64,000 nt of DNA from Paracoccaceae bacterium (lineage in GTDB: Bacteria > Pseudomonadota > Alphaproteobacteria > Rhodobacterales > Rhodobacteraceae), in contig CABXKH010000001.1 in assembly GCA_902512685.1 (NCBI GenBank), positions 47,702 through 111,701 of the forward strand, written 5' to 3'. Below, one piece after another: positions 38,546-47,703 of the stretch. The notes under the pieces were generated by a model, which searched no databases, was not told the DNA's origin, and saw only the letters and a program-made list of their open reading frames with translations. The number at the start of each line of letters is the position of its first letter. Position 1 is the stretch's first letter. The position numbers and the translations under genes are program-made.

Positions 38546-40588
38546 ATGAGCCAAGATCCTCTTGTGGTGTTCACACCGTCGGGAAAACGCGGGTATTTTC
38601 CAAAGGGCACGCCTGTTTTAACGGCGGCGCGCCAACTTGGTGTCGATCTTGACAGTGTGTGCGGTGGGCGCGGTATCTGCAGCAAATGCCAGATTACGCC
38701 GTCCTATGGGGAATTTCCAAAACACGGGGTCACAGCCATAGAAGGCGCGCTGTCTGAATGGAATGCCGTTGAGCAGCGCTATGATGATAAGCGCGGGCTT
38801 GCCAAAGGCCGCCGCTTGGGCTGTCAGGCAAAAATTGAAAACGATATCGTCATTGATGTTCCTGCAGAAAGTCAAGTTCACAAACAAGTGATACGCAAAG
38901 CCGCCAGCGAACGCGCAATCGAAATGAATCCAGCAACAAAGCTATATTTCGTCGAGGTGGCCGAGCCGGATATGCATGAGCCCAGCGGTGATCTTGAACG
39001 TTTGGGCGAAGCGTTAAAATCCCAGTGGGGACTGGGTAATGTAACGGCTGATTTACGGGTTATCGGAAAATTGCAACCGACGCTCCGCAAAGGCAAGTGG
39101 CAAGTGACTGCTGCCATTTTTCAAGATCACAAAGAGGATACCGGACAGATTATCGAGCTTTGGCCAGGATTGCACGAAGACGGGATTTTTGGACTGGCAA
39201 TAGATCTTGGATCAACAACAATTGCGGCCCACTTAACAGATTTGCGCAGCGGCGAGGTTGTGGCCAGCTCTGGCCTGATGAACCCTCAAATCCGCTTTGG
39301 TGAAGACCTGATGAGCCGCGTAAGCTACGCCATGATGAACCCCGGCGGTGATCTTGAAATGACCGCTGCGGTGCGCGAGGCCATGAACACGCTGATCACA
39401 GAGATCGCAAGCGAAGCCGGGATCGCCAGCGCATTAATCGTTGAGATTGTCTTTGTCTGCAATCCGGTCATGCATCACCTTTTGCTAGGCATAGATCCGG
39501 TTGAGCTTGGCCAAGCGCCTTTTGCATTGGCCACATCCGAGGCCCTTTCCTTTGCGGCAAGGGATTTAGAGCTAAGCGCCGTAAATGGGTCTGCACGCAG
39601 CTATATCCTACCCTGTATCGCGGGACATGTGGGCGCAGATGCAGCCGCCGTGGCCCTGTCAGAAGAGCCCGGCCAGTCGGAAGATTTGGTTTTGGTGGTG
39701 GATGTGGGAACAAATGCAGAAATTTTGCTTGGGGATCAAACGCGGGTTTTGGCCTGCTCATCGCCGACAGGGCCCGCTTTTGAAGGCGCACAGATCAGCT
39801 CAGGCCAACGTGCAGCGCCAGGCGCTATTGAAAAAATTGAAATTGATCCTGCGAGCAAAGATCCGCGTTTTCGCGTTATCGGTTGTGATTTATGGTCTGA
39901 TGAGCTCGGCTTTGACGCTGCCACGGCGAGCTCGGGCATTACCGGTATTTGCGGCTCTGGCATTATCGAAGCGGTGGCCGAATTGCGCATGGCTGGCTTG
40001 ATGGACGACAGCGGTTTACTGGGCTCAGCCGAGGCGACTGGCACGCCGCGGATGATCCCGGATGGGCGCACCCATAGCTATGTTGTTCACGATGCAAGCG
40101 CGACCGGCGGCCCCATGATTTCGGTAACACAAGGCGATATTCGCGCCATCCAGCTTGCCAAATCGGCGCTTTATGCCGGCGCCCGGCTTTTGATGGATGA
40201 AATGGGTGTCGATAAAGTCGACCGGGTGGTGTTGGCAGGCGCCTTTGGCGCCCATATTTCAAGCAAACACGCCATGGTATTGGGAATGATACCCGATGTC
40301 CCTTTGAATAAAGTTTTCTCAGCAGGCAATGCCGCTGGCACAGGTGCGCGCATCGCGCTTTGCAACAAACAGGCCCGCGCTGATATCGAGCGTATTGTGC
40401 GCCAAATCGTCAAAGTTGAAACCGCAATCGAGCCGAAATTTCAAGAGCACTTTGTCGCCGCGAATGCAATTCCACATAAAACAGATGCATTCGAGGAACT
40501 TTCTAAAGTTGTCAGCCTTCCGGCGGTTTCGTTCAACACGGGCTCAGAAAGCAGCAAAGGTGGCCGCAGACGGCGACGGCGGGACTAA
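38546..40588 (+). CDS. Ferredoxin/ASKHA corrinoid-protein activator (RACo/RamA-like)
   Basis: A 680-residue protein with an N-terminal 2Fe-2S ferredoxin domain (DLDSVCGGRGICSKCQ with a further Cys in RLGCQAK, residues 34-95) and a large C-terminal DUF4445 ASKHA-type ATPase region (GLAIDLGSTTIAAHL near 213, VVDVGTNAEILLG near 387, CGSGIIEAVAEL, VVLAGAFGAHIS). This is the layout of RACo-like activators that reduce the cobalt of corrinoid methyl-transfer proteins using ATP. The last residues are a run of arginines. It fits the MttB-like enzyme 13 kb away, though no corrinoid protein gene is in the window. Confidence 0.85.
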   Translation: MSQDPLVVFTPSGKRGYFPKGTPVLTAARQLGVDLDSVCGGRGICSKCQITPSYGEFPKHGVTAIEGALSEWNAVEQRYDDKRGLAKGRRLGCQAKIENDIVIDVPAESQVHKQVIRKAASERAIEMNPATKLYFVEVAEPDMHEPSGDLERLGEALKSQWGLGNVTADLRVIGKLQPTLRKGKWQVTAAIFQDHKEDTGQIIELWPGLHEDGIFGLAIDLGSTTIAAHLTDLRSGEVVASSGLMNPQIRFGEDLMSRVSYAMMNPGGDLEMTAAVREAMNTLITEIASEAGIASALIVEIVFVCNPVMHHLLLGIDPVELGQAPFALATSEALSFAARDLELSAVNGSARSYILPCIAGHVGADAAAVALSEEPGQSEDLVLVVDVGTNAEILLGDQTRVLACSSPTGPAFEGAQISSGQRAAPGAIEKIEIDPASKDPRFRVIGCDLWSDELGFDAATASSGITGICGSGIIEAVAELRMAGLMDDSGLLGSAEATGTPRMIPDGRTHSYVVHDASATGGPMISVTQGDIRAIQLAKSALYAGARLLMDEMGVDKVDRVVLAGAFGAHISSKHAMVLGMIPDVPLNKVFSAGNAAGTGARIALCNKQARADIERIVRQIVKVETAIEPKFQEHFVAANAIPHKTDAFEELSKVVSLPAVSFNTGSESSKGGRRRRRRD

Positions 40589-40602
40589 TCGCCATCAAAT
40601 CC

Positions 40603-42123
40603 CTAAAGCAGCTCTTTTCGCAAAACATCCGCATAGGCGCGATAGCTCGCTTGCTTTTCCGGATCAAACTTATCCCAGGTTCGATAGATATTCCCTAACC
40701 GCGGATTGCCCCGAAGCTTGTCTGAATTTCGATCCAGAAAGTCCCAGTAAAATGTATTGAACGGACAGGACCCCGGGCCAGTTTTTTCTTTGACATTATA
40801 ATGACAGGACGCGCAGTAATCTGACATCTTATTGATGTAATTGCCGCTGGATGCATAGGGTTTAGAGGCCAACACACTGCCATCTGCAAACTGGCTCATG
40901 CCCATTGTGTTTGGCAATTCAACCCATTCAATGGCATCTGCATAAACTGCCAAGTACCATTCATGCACCTGAAACGGATCTATGCCCGCAATCAAAGCAA
41001 AATTGCCGGTTACCATCAACCGCTGGATATGATGCGCATAGGCGGTTTTTTTTGTTTGGCTTACGGCTTGGCGCACACATTCCATTTTGGTTTCACCCGT
41101 CCAGAAAAAGGATGGCAGATGATGATGAGCCTCTAAAAAGTTTTCAGATTTAAACTCCGGCATACGCAGCCAATAGATGCCACGCATATATTCGCGCCAC
41201 CCCAACACTTGGCGCAAATAACCTTCCACAGAATTCAGCGGAGCCGTGCCGTCATAGTACGCTTGAACGATGTGCCGGCACACCTCATCTGGCTCTAACA
41301 GCCCCGTGTTGAGATAAAGCGAAATCAAACTGTGATAGAGATAATTTTCGTCGCGCAGCATCGCATCTTGGTAAGTTCCAAAATCAGCAAGGGAATAGCG
41401 GATAAAATGCTCAAGAGCCTGCCGCGCCTGCCCGCGCGTGACGGCAAATTCAAACGGTTCTAAATCGCCAAAGTGATCTGAGAAATGCGCACCAACATAT
41501 GCAAGAACAGACTTGGTTTCGGCATCGGGAACAAAAGTACGCGGACCGGGAAACGTTAGCCCTTTGGGGGCTTTTTTTCGGTTGTCATGGTCAAAATTCC
41601 ACTGTCCCCCAACGGGTTCTTCGCCGTCCATCAAAAAGCCGGTTTTTCTGCGCATGATCCGATAGAAGTTTTCCATCCTAAGCTGCCGCCTGCCCTGCGC
41701 CCATTCTGCAAATTCAGAGCGGCTACAAAAAAAACGCTCATCGCGTCGAACTTCAAATGGGACCGCCAGCGTTTTTGAAAGCTCAGCGTATAATTCCTCT
41801 ATGCGCCATTCGCCCGGCTCGATACCCACCACCAGATCAGGGCGGCATCTTTCAGCTTGGCTTTGAATTTCTTCACGCAAATTGCCCTTGTTATCTGCAG
41901 CATCGATGGTTGTATAAGACACTGTCCACCCATCTGCCCTAAGCTCTTTTGCAAAGTGTCGCATAGCCGCAAAGTGAAATGCTATTTTCTTTTTATGGTG
42001 GGCTACATAGGTGGCTTCACCCAAAACCTCGGCCATCATGACCTGATCTGTTTTTTGATCCGCAAAACGCAGTAAAGACGGGGACAGTTGGTCCCCGAGC
42101 AATACAATTAGTCGCGTGCACAT
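40603..42123 (-). CDS. Iron-sulfur (6-4) photolyase / cryptochrome-like protein
   Basis: Deoxyribodipyrimidine-photolyase-related protein of 506 residues, the length of the FeS bacterial cryptochrome/photolyase group (PhrB, CryB). The four cluster cysteines are visible: one in KMECVRQ, two in DYCASCHYN, one in GPGSCPFN, with the last three spaced 3 and 13 residues as in PhrB. MCTRLIVLLGDQLS is the family N-terminus, so I chose the ATG at 42123 over an upstream in-frame ATG at 42204 that would run into the TPR gene. It follows a TPR gene by 17 bases. Confidence 0.93.
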   Translation of the reverse strand: MCTRLIVLLGDQLSPSLLRFADQKTDQVMMAEVLGEATYVAHHKKKIAFHFAAMRHFAKELRADGWTVSYTTIDAADNKGNLREEIQSQAERCRPDLVVGIEPGEWRIEELYAELSKTLAVPFEVRRDERFFCSRSEFAEWAQGRRQLRMENFYRIMRRKTGFLMDGEEPVGGQWNFDHDNRKKAPKGLTFPGPRTFVPDAETKSVLAYVGAHFSDHFGDLEPFEFAVTRGQARQALEHFIRYSLADFGTYQDAMLRDENYLYHSLISLYLNTGLLEPDEVCRHIVQAYYDGTAPLNSVEGYLRQVLGWREYMRGIYWLRMPEFKSENFLEAHHHLPSFFWTGETKMECVRQAVSQTKKTAYAHHIQRLMVTGNFALIAGIDPFQVHEWYLAVYADAIEWVELPNTMGMSQFADGSVLASKPYASSGNYINKMSDYCASCHYNVKEKTGPGSCPFNTFYWDFLDRNSDKLRGNPRLGNIYRTWDKFDPEKQASYRAYADVLRKELL

Positions 42124-42140
42124 GAAAGCGCCGTCCTGAT

Positions 42141-42575
42141 TTACTGCGATGCTTTGGCAATGGCCTTTCTTAAGGTATTGGCTTCGGCGCAGCTGGATGA
42201 ACAATACTGGATTATCTTGGACAAGTTGTTTTTTGCATTTTCCATTTGCCCCAATTCAAGAAACAGCTCACCCTGATATTCCAAGGCCCCGAGATGCCGA
42301 GGGTTAAGGGCCAAGGCCTGTTCGTAATGCCGACCAGCAATTTCAAATTTTCCCTGTTTACGCGCACTAAACCCCAGTAAGTTTTGACGATCATCCTCAG
42401 GTGCACCAACGATACTTTGTAGGCTTTGATAGGCATCAGCATACCGTTTTTGCTTAAGAAATTGGTTTGCTGCTTGCAAAACACCCACAGTGGGCGAGGA
42501 ATAATCCGAGCTTCCAACAGCCAAAGAAGTTGTTCCAAGCGATATGATAAACGCCGCAGTCCAGATCAATTTCAT
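42141..42575 (-). CDS. Periplasmic TPR protein
   Basis: A 144-residue protein with an N-terminal signal peptide (MKLIWTAAFIISLGTTSLA) and tetratricopeptide-like repeats: ANQFLKQKRYADAYQSLQSI, LGFSARKQGKFEIAGRHYEQ and GALEYQGELFLELGQMENA. Probable periplasmic adaptor of unknown partner. It lies 17 bases upstream of the photolyase gene on the same strand; whether the two are functionally linked is unclear. A second ATG one codon earlier is equally possible. Confidence 0.8.
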   Translation of the reverse strand: MKLIWTAAFIISLGTTSLAVGSSDYSSPTVGVLQAANQFLKQKRYADAYQSLQSIVGAPEDDRQNLLGFSARKQGKFEIAGRHYEQALALNPRHLGALEYQGELFLELGQMENAKNNLSKIIQYCSSSCAEANTLRKAIAKASQ

Positions 42576-42845
42576 CATGTTTACCTCATCTAAATTTCCC
42601 TAAGAAGTAAGGAAATAATTTTCGGAAACCAAACGTCAAGACTGTACCCAAATTTAAATATCAGTCTCTAGATAATGTTAAAATATATGCTTGAAACAAA
42701 TAAATTAATGAAGCTTCGCTGCTGAACACAGGTTCACGTATTGACAGATTATTGGTTATTTAACGCTTTTTAAATAATATTAGATTTTTTATTAATTTTT
42801 ATATTAACTGACATTATTAAATTAAATCAACAATAGGAGACACTA

Positions 42846-43466
42846 ATGTCTGAAAATTTTGTCACAGTTACCGCCGCAAACTGCCCTGCAGAAAATCGTT
42901 CTGCTGCGCTTGAACAAATGGCAAGAGTTGCCAAAGATGCAAAATCAGCCGGAGCCAGCCGCGTCACCTATGGCGCCACCTTAAGTGGGCTCAATCCCGG
43001 CGCTTTGGTTTTTATTCAGTTTTTCGATAGCCTATCTGGTTTTGAAAATGTCATGGGAGCGTTTGCAAATTCCTCAGCCTATGCCGGCATCTTAAACCTT
43101 GGTGTCGAGGTTTATTTGCGTAACATAGCTAAATTGAGCGATGTCGCCTATACACCTAAATTGGACCCAAGGCCAAATTATCTGGTGATGACAAAAGGTA
43201 AATCATCAACCGCAAACGCTGAATTGACTGCCATGATGCAAGATTGCACCGGTGTATTTGCACAAAGCGGCGCTCAGACCTTTCGCTTTGGCCAAATTTT
43301 GACAGGTGACAACCCCGGCCAATACTTATTAGGCATTACCTACCCCTCGATGGACGCCATTCAAAATGCCTATGATGCGCTGCCCTCAAACCCGGCAGTG
43401 CAAAAGGTATATTCCGCAATTGATGTTAATATGCGTTCGATTATTCAAATTCACGGAATGGCCTGA
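42846..43466 (+). CDS. Duplicated alpha-beta domain protein of unknown function
   Basis: A 206-residue protein that I do not recognise. It has an internal duplication: residues 39-82 (RVTYGATLSGLNPGALVFI, then FENVMGAFANSSAY) and 145-188 (TFRFGQILTGDNPGQYLLG, then IQNAYDALPSNPAV) share R-x-G-x-x-L-x-G-x-NPG followed by a helix with similar spacing, resembling a tandem dimeric alpha-beta barrel. No signal peptide. AGGAG lies six bases before the ATG and both flanks are very AT-rich, which suggests a strongly expressed single-gene unit. Confidence 0.75.
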   Translation: MSENFVTVTAANCPAENRSAALEQMARVAKDAKSAGASRVTYGATLSGLNPGALVFIQFFDSLSGFENVMGAFANSSAYAGILNLGVEVYLRNIAKLSDVAYTPKLDPRPNYLVMTKGKSSTANAELTAMMQDCTGVFAQSGAQTFRFGQILTGDNPGQYLLGITYPSMDAIQNAYDALPSNPAVQKVYSAIDVNMRSIIQIHGMA

Positions 43467-43679
43467 AAAACTAATTTTAAAAATTCGATCAAGAGCCATA
43501 TTTACTTTGGCTTTTGATTATTGATTTTATATTGAAAATTGCATCAATTATAAAATTGTTCGGAAATAAAATTTAATAATCGCTAAATTTACTTTTATTT
43601 AGTATTTATTTTATCAAACAGGATTGTTTTTATATAATAAAATGTGATTTCATGTCGCAAATCAATTCAGAGGGTATTT

Positions 43680-44057
43680 ATGATCCGAATAACAAGCAGT
43701 GGACTTTTAGCTTTGATCTGCTTTGCACAGATCGGTTTCGCCAATCCTGTAGAAAAATTTGGCCAATCCGACAAAGCCGAACAAATTCGGATTTGTCAGG
43801 ATATGTATATGGCTTTCAGCACCAAAGGATCATTTCATAACATTCGAACGGATGAAACCCATGCTGAGTTATGGCAAGCCTTTGATGCACGCTCAAAGCA
43901 TGGGTTTTTTTGCAAGTTTAATGTTAAAAAAGTGCAGTTCACTTTTCAGGCAGGCGGAAACTGGCGTTATTTCCCAACCCTTGAACCTGTTGAGTTTGAA
44001 CAATCTGTGAAGGAACTAAATCAAGTCGCAAAGGCATCGCAAGGACAATTGCGGTAA
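43680..44057 (+). CDS. Small secreted protein of unknown function
   Basis: A 125-residue protein with a signal peptide (MIRITSSGLLALICFAQIGFA, cleavage before NPVEK). The mature part has two cysteines (IRICQDM, GFFCKFN) and no domain that I recognise. I chose the ATG at 43680 because it begins the signal peptide and follows GAGGG; an in-frame ATG at 43644 would add a 12-residue prefix before the signal. AT-rich sequence precedes it. Confidence 0.7.
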   Translation: MIRITSSGLLALICFAQIGFANPVEKFGQSDKAEQIRICQDMYMAFSTKGSFHNIRTDETHAELWQAFDARSKHGFFCKFNVKKVQFTFQAGGNWRYFPTLEPVEFEQSVKELNQVAKASQGQLR

Positions 44058-44106
44058 ATGCATGCTGGCAAAGCCGCTGCTTTCCCATAATTCTATAAAT
44101 GCGTCT

Positions 44107-44173
44107 AAAGAGCCATCTAAGTGCAAATATCTTATGCTTTAAGTTGCAGCATTTTGCCGCACTTAAAGCTCTT
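44107..44173 (+). other. Structured RNA element with two alternative folds
   Basis: Fold A: AAGAGC (44108-44113) with GCTCTT (44168-44173) and TAAGTGC (44118-44124) with GCACTTA (44159-44165), 13 pairs. Fold B: CTTTAAGT (44137-44144) with ACTTAAAG (44161-44168), extended by TGC-GCA and GC-GC around an ATTTT loop. The folds share the 3' strand and exclude each other. It lies in the 314-base gap before the DUF3422 gene, which otherwise holds no credible gene. Confidence 0.5.
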
Positions 44174-44371
44174 CCCCTGATGATACTTTTGTCATTTATT
44201 GTTAGCTGCAGGCCTTTGAACGTATTTTCAGCGCATCGGTCAAAATATATTTGATTTAAACTGACGGAAAACCTGTGGGAATTTCTGAAAGTCAATCCGC
44301 AGAGTGAAGCATTGATGTTTTGTTCGTAAATAACCAAAATTACTATCATCACGGCAGGAGAAGTTGATTTC

Positions 44372-45643
44372 ATGCCTCTCTTGAAAGATCATCCTTTACG
44401 AATTGAAATGGCAAATGAGATGCACGCGCGCCCATTTCCATCTTTGAGCGCGCCCTCAAGCGTGGCATTTCTAGCATTGATGCACCCAACAGAGGCAGCA
44501 ACGCGGGACAGTGCTCTTGATCGAGCTCAATTGATCAAACTGCTGGATCGTTTTGGCGCGCCACACCCCCACCCCAATGCAACGCATTATTCCGAAACTT
44601 TGGGCCGATATAATCTTAAATGGGAACAACATACCGAGTTTGTAACCTATACCTTATTTCACGATTGCCTTTCCGAGCGCGCCTTTGATCCTGCAGAATT
44701 TTCCGGCTTTCCAGAGGAATGGGTTTCAACGTTACAGGATGTCTGTGTAACGTCGATTAATCTACGTGCCGAACAACGACCCGATGATGCTACAATTCAG
44801 AAGTGTCTAAAAGATTGGTTTGTCCAAGAGAGCGTTGCCGTAAGCTCAGTACTAGACGGTGCGGCGGTAGTCGCCGGTGATTTTCGTCTTGATGCAAGTG
44901 GCCATCAGTGCTTTGCGGTCTTTATTTCAAAAGGTACCGGCAGTCGGCGTATTGGCCGAATTGTCCAAAGAATTTGTGAAATTGAGACCTATAAAGCCAT
45001 GTCAATGCTCGGCTTTTCAGCCGCGCAAAATATGAACAACGAGATGGCACAGATTAACACCAAACTCAGCGCCTTGATGTCTGACATGACACATAGAGAA
45101 AGCTCCGCTGAAGTGACACTTAAAGCGTTGTTAAACGTTTCAGCTGAACTTGAACATATATCCGCTCAAAGCGCGTTTTGCTTTGGAGCAACCGGAGCTT
45201 ACGAAGCCATTGTGAACCAGAGAATTGCCGTTTTACGTGAAGAGAGCTTCCAAGGGCGGCAGACCTTCCGTGAATTTATGCTTCGACGTTATGATCCGGC
45301 CATGCGCACGGTAGCCTCCTGTCAGAAAAGGCTTGTAACAATGGCCAATCGTGCCATGCGATCGGGTGATTTGCTTCGGACCCGTGTTGATGTTGAACGC
45401 TCAGCGCAAAACCAAGAGCTGCTCAAAAGTATGGATCGACGCGCTGATCTACAATTGCGATTGCAGAAAACCGTCGAAGGTCTATCAGTCGTGGCGATCA
45501 GCTATTACGCAGTTTCTTTGACCGGCTATCTGACCTATCCACTTGCCGCTCATTTAGGGGTCAGCAAAGGGACGCTCACCGCAGCTTTAACCCTTCCAGT
45601 TATTGCATTGGTCTGGTGGGCTATGCGGCGGATACGCAATTAA
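44372..45643 (+). CDS. DUF3422 membrane-anchored protein
   Basis: A 423-residue protein of the DUF3422 family. The N-terminus HPLRIEMANEMHARPFPSL is the family hallmark, followed by FVTYTLFHD near residue 90. A helical, coiled-coil-prone region (about 220-375) precedes two C-terminal transmembrane segments (SVVAISYYAVSLTGYL and ALTLPVIALVWWAM). It is probably anchored in the inner membrane with a large soluble domain. Function unknown. GGAG lies upstream of the ATG. Confidence 0.88.
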   Translation: MPLLKDHPLRIEMANEMHARPFPSLSAPSSVAFLALMHPTEAATRDSALDRAQLIKLLDRFGAPHPHPNATHYSETLGRYNLKWEQHTEFVTYTLFHDCLSERAFDPAEFSGFPEEWVSTLQDVCVTSINLRAEQRPDDATIQKCLKDWFVQESVAVSSVLDGAAVVAGDFRLDASGHQCFAVFISKGTGSRRIGRIVQRICEIETYKAMSMLGFSAAQNMNNEMAQINTKLSALMSDMTHRESSAEVTLKALLNVSAELEHISAQSAFCFGATGAYEAIVNQRIAVLREESFQGRQTFREFMLRRYDPAMRTVASCQKRLVTMANRAMRSGDLLRTRVDVERSAQNQELLKSMDRRADLQLRLQKTVEGLSVVAISYYAVSLTGYLTYPLAAHLGVSKGTLTAALTLPVIALVWWAMRRIRN

Positions 45644-45713
45644 ATGACATGACTGGCCCAAGTTCTTTTAACATTTAAGAACCCAGTTTCCTTGGCCCCC
45701 TATTAGCTTATGC

Positions 45714-46625
45714 TTATCTGCCGCGAATACGCGGATCCATGGCATCGCGCAGGCCATCGCCAAGATAATTGATGCTAAGAACGGTCAAAGAAATTGCCAA
45801 GCCGGGCCATAAGACACGCTCGGGATAGAGCTGTAGATAATTTACCGCATCGTTGAGCAAGCGGCCCCAAGTTGGAAAGTCGGGTGGAAACCCAAGACCC
45901 AAGAACGACAGTGCGCTTTCAGTAATGATCGCATTGGCAATCCCCAAGGTCGCAGAGACCAATATCGGCGAAAGTACATTGGGCAGTATATGGCGCAATA
46001 TAATCTGACGGTCTTTGGTTCCTATTGAACGGGCAGCAAGAACAAACTCTCGTTCTTTCAACGCAATCACATCACCGCGGACAATGCGCGCTGTTGGCAT
46101 CCAACTGGTGATCCCGATGGAAACAACGATCAAAACAAACATGCCGTTTTCGGGTCCATAAGCCTCACTTAGCGGCTCACGGAATAAAAGCATCATCACA
46201 AGCAGCACAGGTAAAATCGGCAGTGAAAGAAACAGATCGGTAAAGCGCATCAAAAAGCCGTCAAGACGACGATAGTATCCAGCCGCCACCCCGATCAAAG
46301 TGCCCAGTGTCAGCGAAAGTGCCATCGCAGCAATGCCAACGGAAATAGACGTCTGGCCACCTGCAATCATACGCGCAAAGGTATCACGCCCCAATTGATC
46401 CGTTCCGAACGGATGGGCCCAACTAGGGTTTTGATTGCGCAGGCGGATGTTGACTTCATTGGCCTCAAATGGCCAAACCCAAGGCCCCACCATAACCAAC
46501 AGAACAATTGTGAAAAAGATTATGCCGCCTATTAAGGCGCCTTTGTGCTTTGAAAATTGGTCCCAAACATCACGCCATTTGCTGCGCGCGGGTTGCTGAG
46601 GAAGTGGCTCGGCGGTGTTAGTCAT
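45714..46625 (-). CDS. Peptide-type ABC transporter permease (DppC-like)
   Basis: Inner-membrane permease of 303 residues with a DppC/OppC layout: an N-terminal transmembrane helix (residues 30-50), HPFGTDQLGRDTFARMIAGG in the periplasmic loop, five further helices, and the EAA loop FVLAARSIGTKDRQIILRHILPN that contacts the ATPase. Its ATG overlaps the stop of the upstream permease gene by eight bases. It is the last gene of the binding-protein/permease operon. Confidence 0.94.
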   Translation of the reverse strand: MTNTAEPLPQQPARSKWRDVWDQFSKHKGALIGGIIFFTIVLLVMVGPWVWPFEANEVNIRLRNQNPSWAHPFGTDQLGRDTFARMIAGGQTSISVGIAAMALSLTLGTLIGVAAGYYRRLDGFLMRFTDLFLSLPILPVLLVMMLLFREPLSEAYGPENGMFVLIVVSIGITSWMPTARIVRGDVIALKEREFVLAARSIGTKDRQIILRHILPNVLSPILVSATLGIANAIITESALSFLGLGFPPDFPTWGRLLNDAVNYLQLYPERVLWPGLAISLTVLSINYLGDGLRDAMDPRIRGR

Positions 46626-47625
46626 AGCGTATCCTCGGATCCAAAAGTCCGTATAAAATATCTGCGATTAGGTTAAAGAACACAATCAGAAATGCGAATA
46701 TAAAGGTGAGCGTCTGAACCGTTGGCAGATCATTGGCATAGATTGCACCGATGAGCTGTTGGCCGATACCGTTCACTTTAAAAATTTGCTCCGTAATGAT
46801 CGCGCCGCCAAAGATAGCCGGCAGACCAAGCGCAATGACTGTCACAACGGGGATCATTGAGTTGCGCAGCACATGAACCATCACCACTGTCCACTCGCTA
46901 AGGCCTTTGGCCCGTGCAGTTCGCACATAGTCCTGGTTTAGGTTATCAAGCATGGATGCACGCATATAGCGGCTGATTTGGGCAGTGGTTTGCAGCGCAA
47001 GCACCATCACCGGCAAAACCATCTGCTGTAATTGAACAACAAAACTGTCCCAATCAATCACTTGGTGCAATGTATCATAGGTCGACGGCAACCATCCAAG
47101 CTGCACCGCAAAGATTACAATAACCAAGGGCCCAGTGAAAAATGGCGGGATCGAATAGCCAATCATTGTGATAAACGTACCGGCCTGATCAAAAACCGAA
47201 TAATGCCGATAGGCAGAATAAATTCCAATCGGCAGCGCGATTAAAATGCCCACCACATAGGACATCCCAACCACCCATAGGGTTTGCGGAATTCTTTGGA
47301 TGACGATATCCATTACCGGGCTACGGGTTTGCCAGCTGATCACACGCAGATCGCCTTCTGAAAATGTCGTTCCAAAATAGTGATCAACCAAAACCTGCGG
47401 TTCGATCCAGAAAAACTGCATCAACCATTTGGCAAATTGGATGTAAAGAGGTTGGCCAAGACCCAAGGCCTCGCGCATTTTCTCTTTGACTTCTGGGGGT
47501 ACGGTCAATGGCACCTGTGCCATCGGATCGTTTGGCGCAAGATTTAGCAGCAGAAAAATAACCAAACTGATGAACAAAAGCGTCGGGATCGAGATCAGCA
47601 GACGACGAATAGTGAATGTCAGCAT
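46618..47625 (-). CDS. Peptide-type ABC transporter permease (DppB-like)
   Basis: Inner-membrane permease of 335 residues. It starts with FTIRRLLISIPTLLFISLVIF, the DppB/OppB N-terminal helix, has NDPMAQVPL and a long periplasmic insert typical of this branch, and the EAA loop DYVRTARAKGLSEWTVVMVHVLRN. It overlaps the DppC-like gene by eight bases and follows the binding-protein gene after 78 bases that contain a strong hairpin. Confidence 0.94.
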   Translation of the reverse strand: MLTFTIRRLLISIPTLLFISLVIFLLLNLAPNDPMAQVPLTVPPEVKEKMREALGLGQPLYIQFAKWLMQFFWIEPQVLVDHYFGTTFSEGDLRVISWQTRSPVMDIVIQRIPQTLWVVGMSYVVGILIALPIGIYSAYRHYSVFDQAGTFITMIGYSIPPFFTGPLVIVIFAVQLGWLPSTYDTLHQVIDWDSFVVQLQQMVLPVMVLALQTTAQISRYMRASMLDNLNQDYVRTARAKGLSEWTVVMVHVLRNSMIPVVTVIALGLPAIFGGAIITEQIFKVNGIGQQLIGAIYANDLPTVQTLTFIFAFLIVFFNLIADILYGLLDPRIRYD

Positions 47626-47659
47626 TTAGTGACGCCTTAGTAATTCAGATCAAAGGAAA

Positions 47660-47688
47660 GCTGCGCCCGACAAAATGAAGGGCGCAGC
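47660..47688 (-). promoter_or_regulatory. Intercistronic hairpin between binding protein and permease genes
   Basis: GCTGCGCCC (47660-47668) and GGGCGCAGC (47680-47688) form nine perfect GC-rich pairs around an 11-base loop, just after the binding-protein stop. On the transcribed minus strand only TTTCCTTTG follows, so read-through is likely. Such hairpins stabilise the upstream message in malE-malF and similar operons. Confidence 0.75.
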
Positions 47689-47703
47689 CAGTAACGTTAG
47701 TCT

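Noticed and set aside
43939..44373. 144-codon minus-strand frame over the DUF3422 upstream gap
   Set aside because: Overlaps a real gene and the structured element, and has no recognisable protein features.
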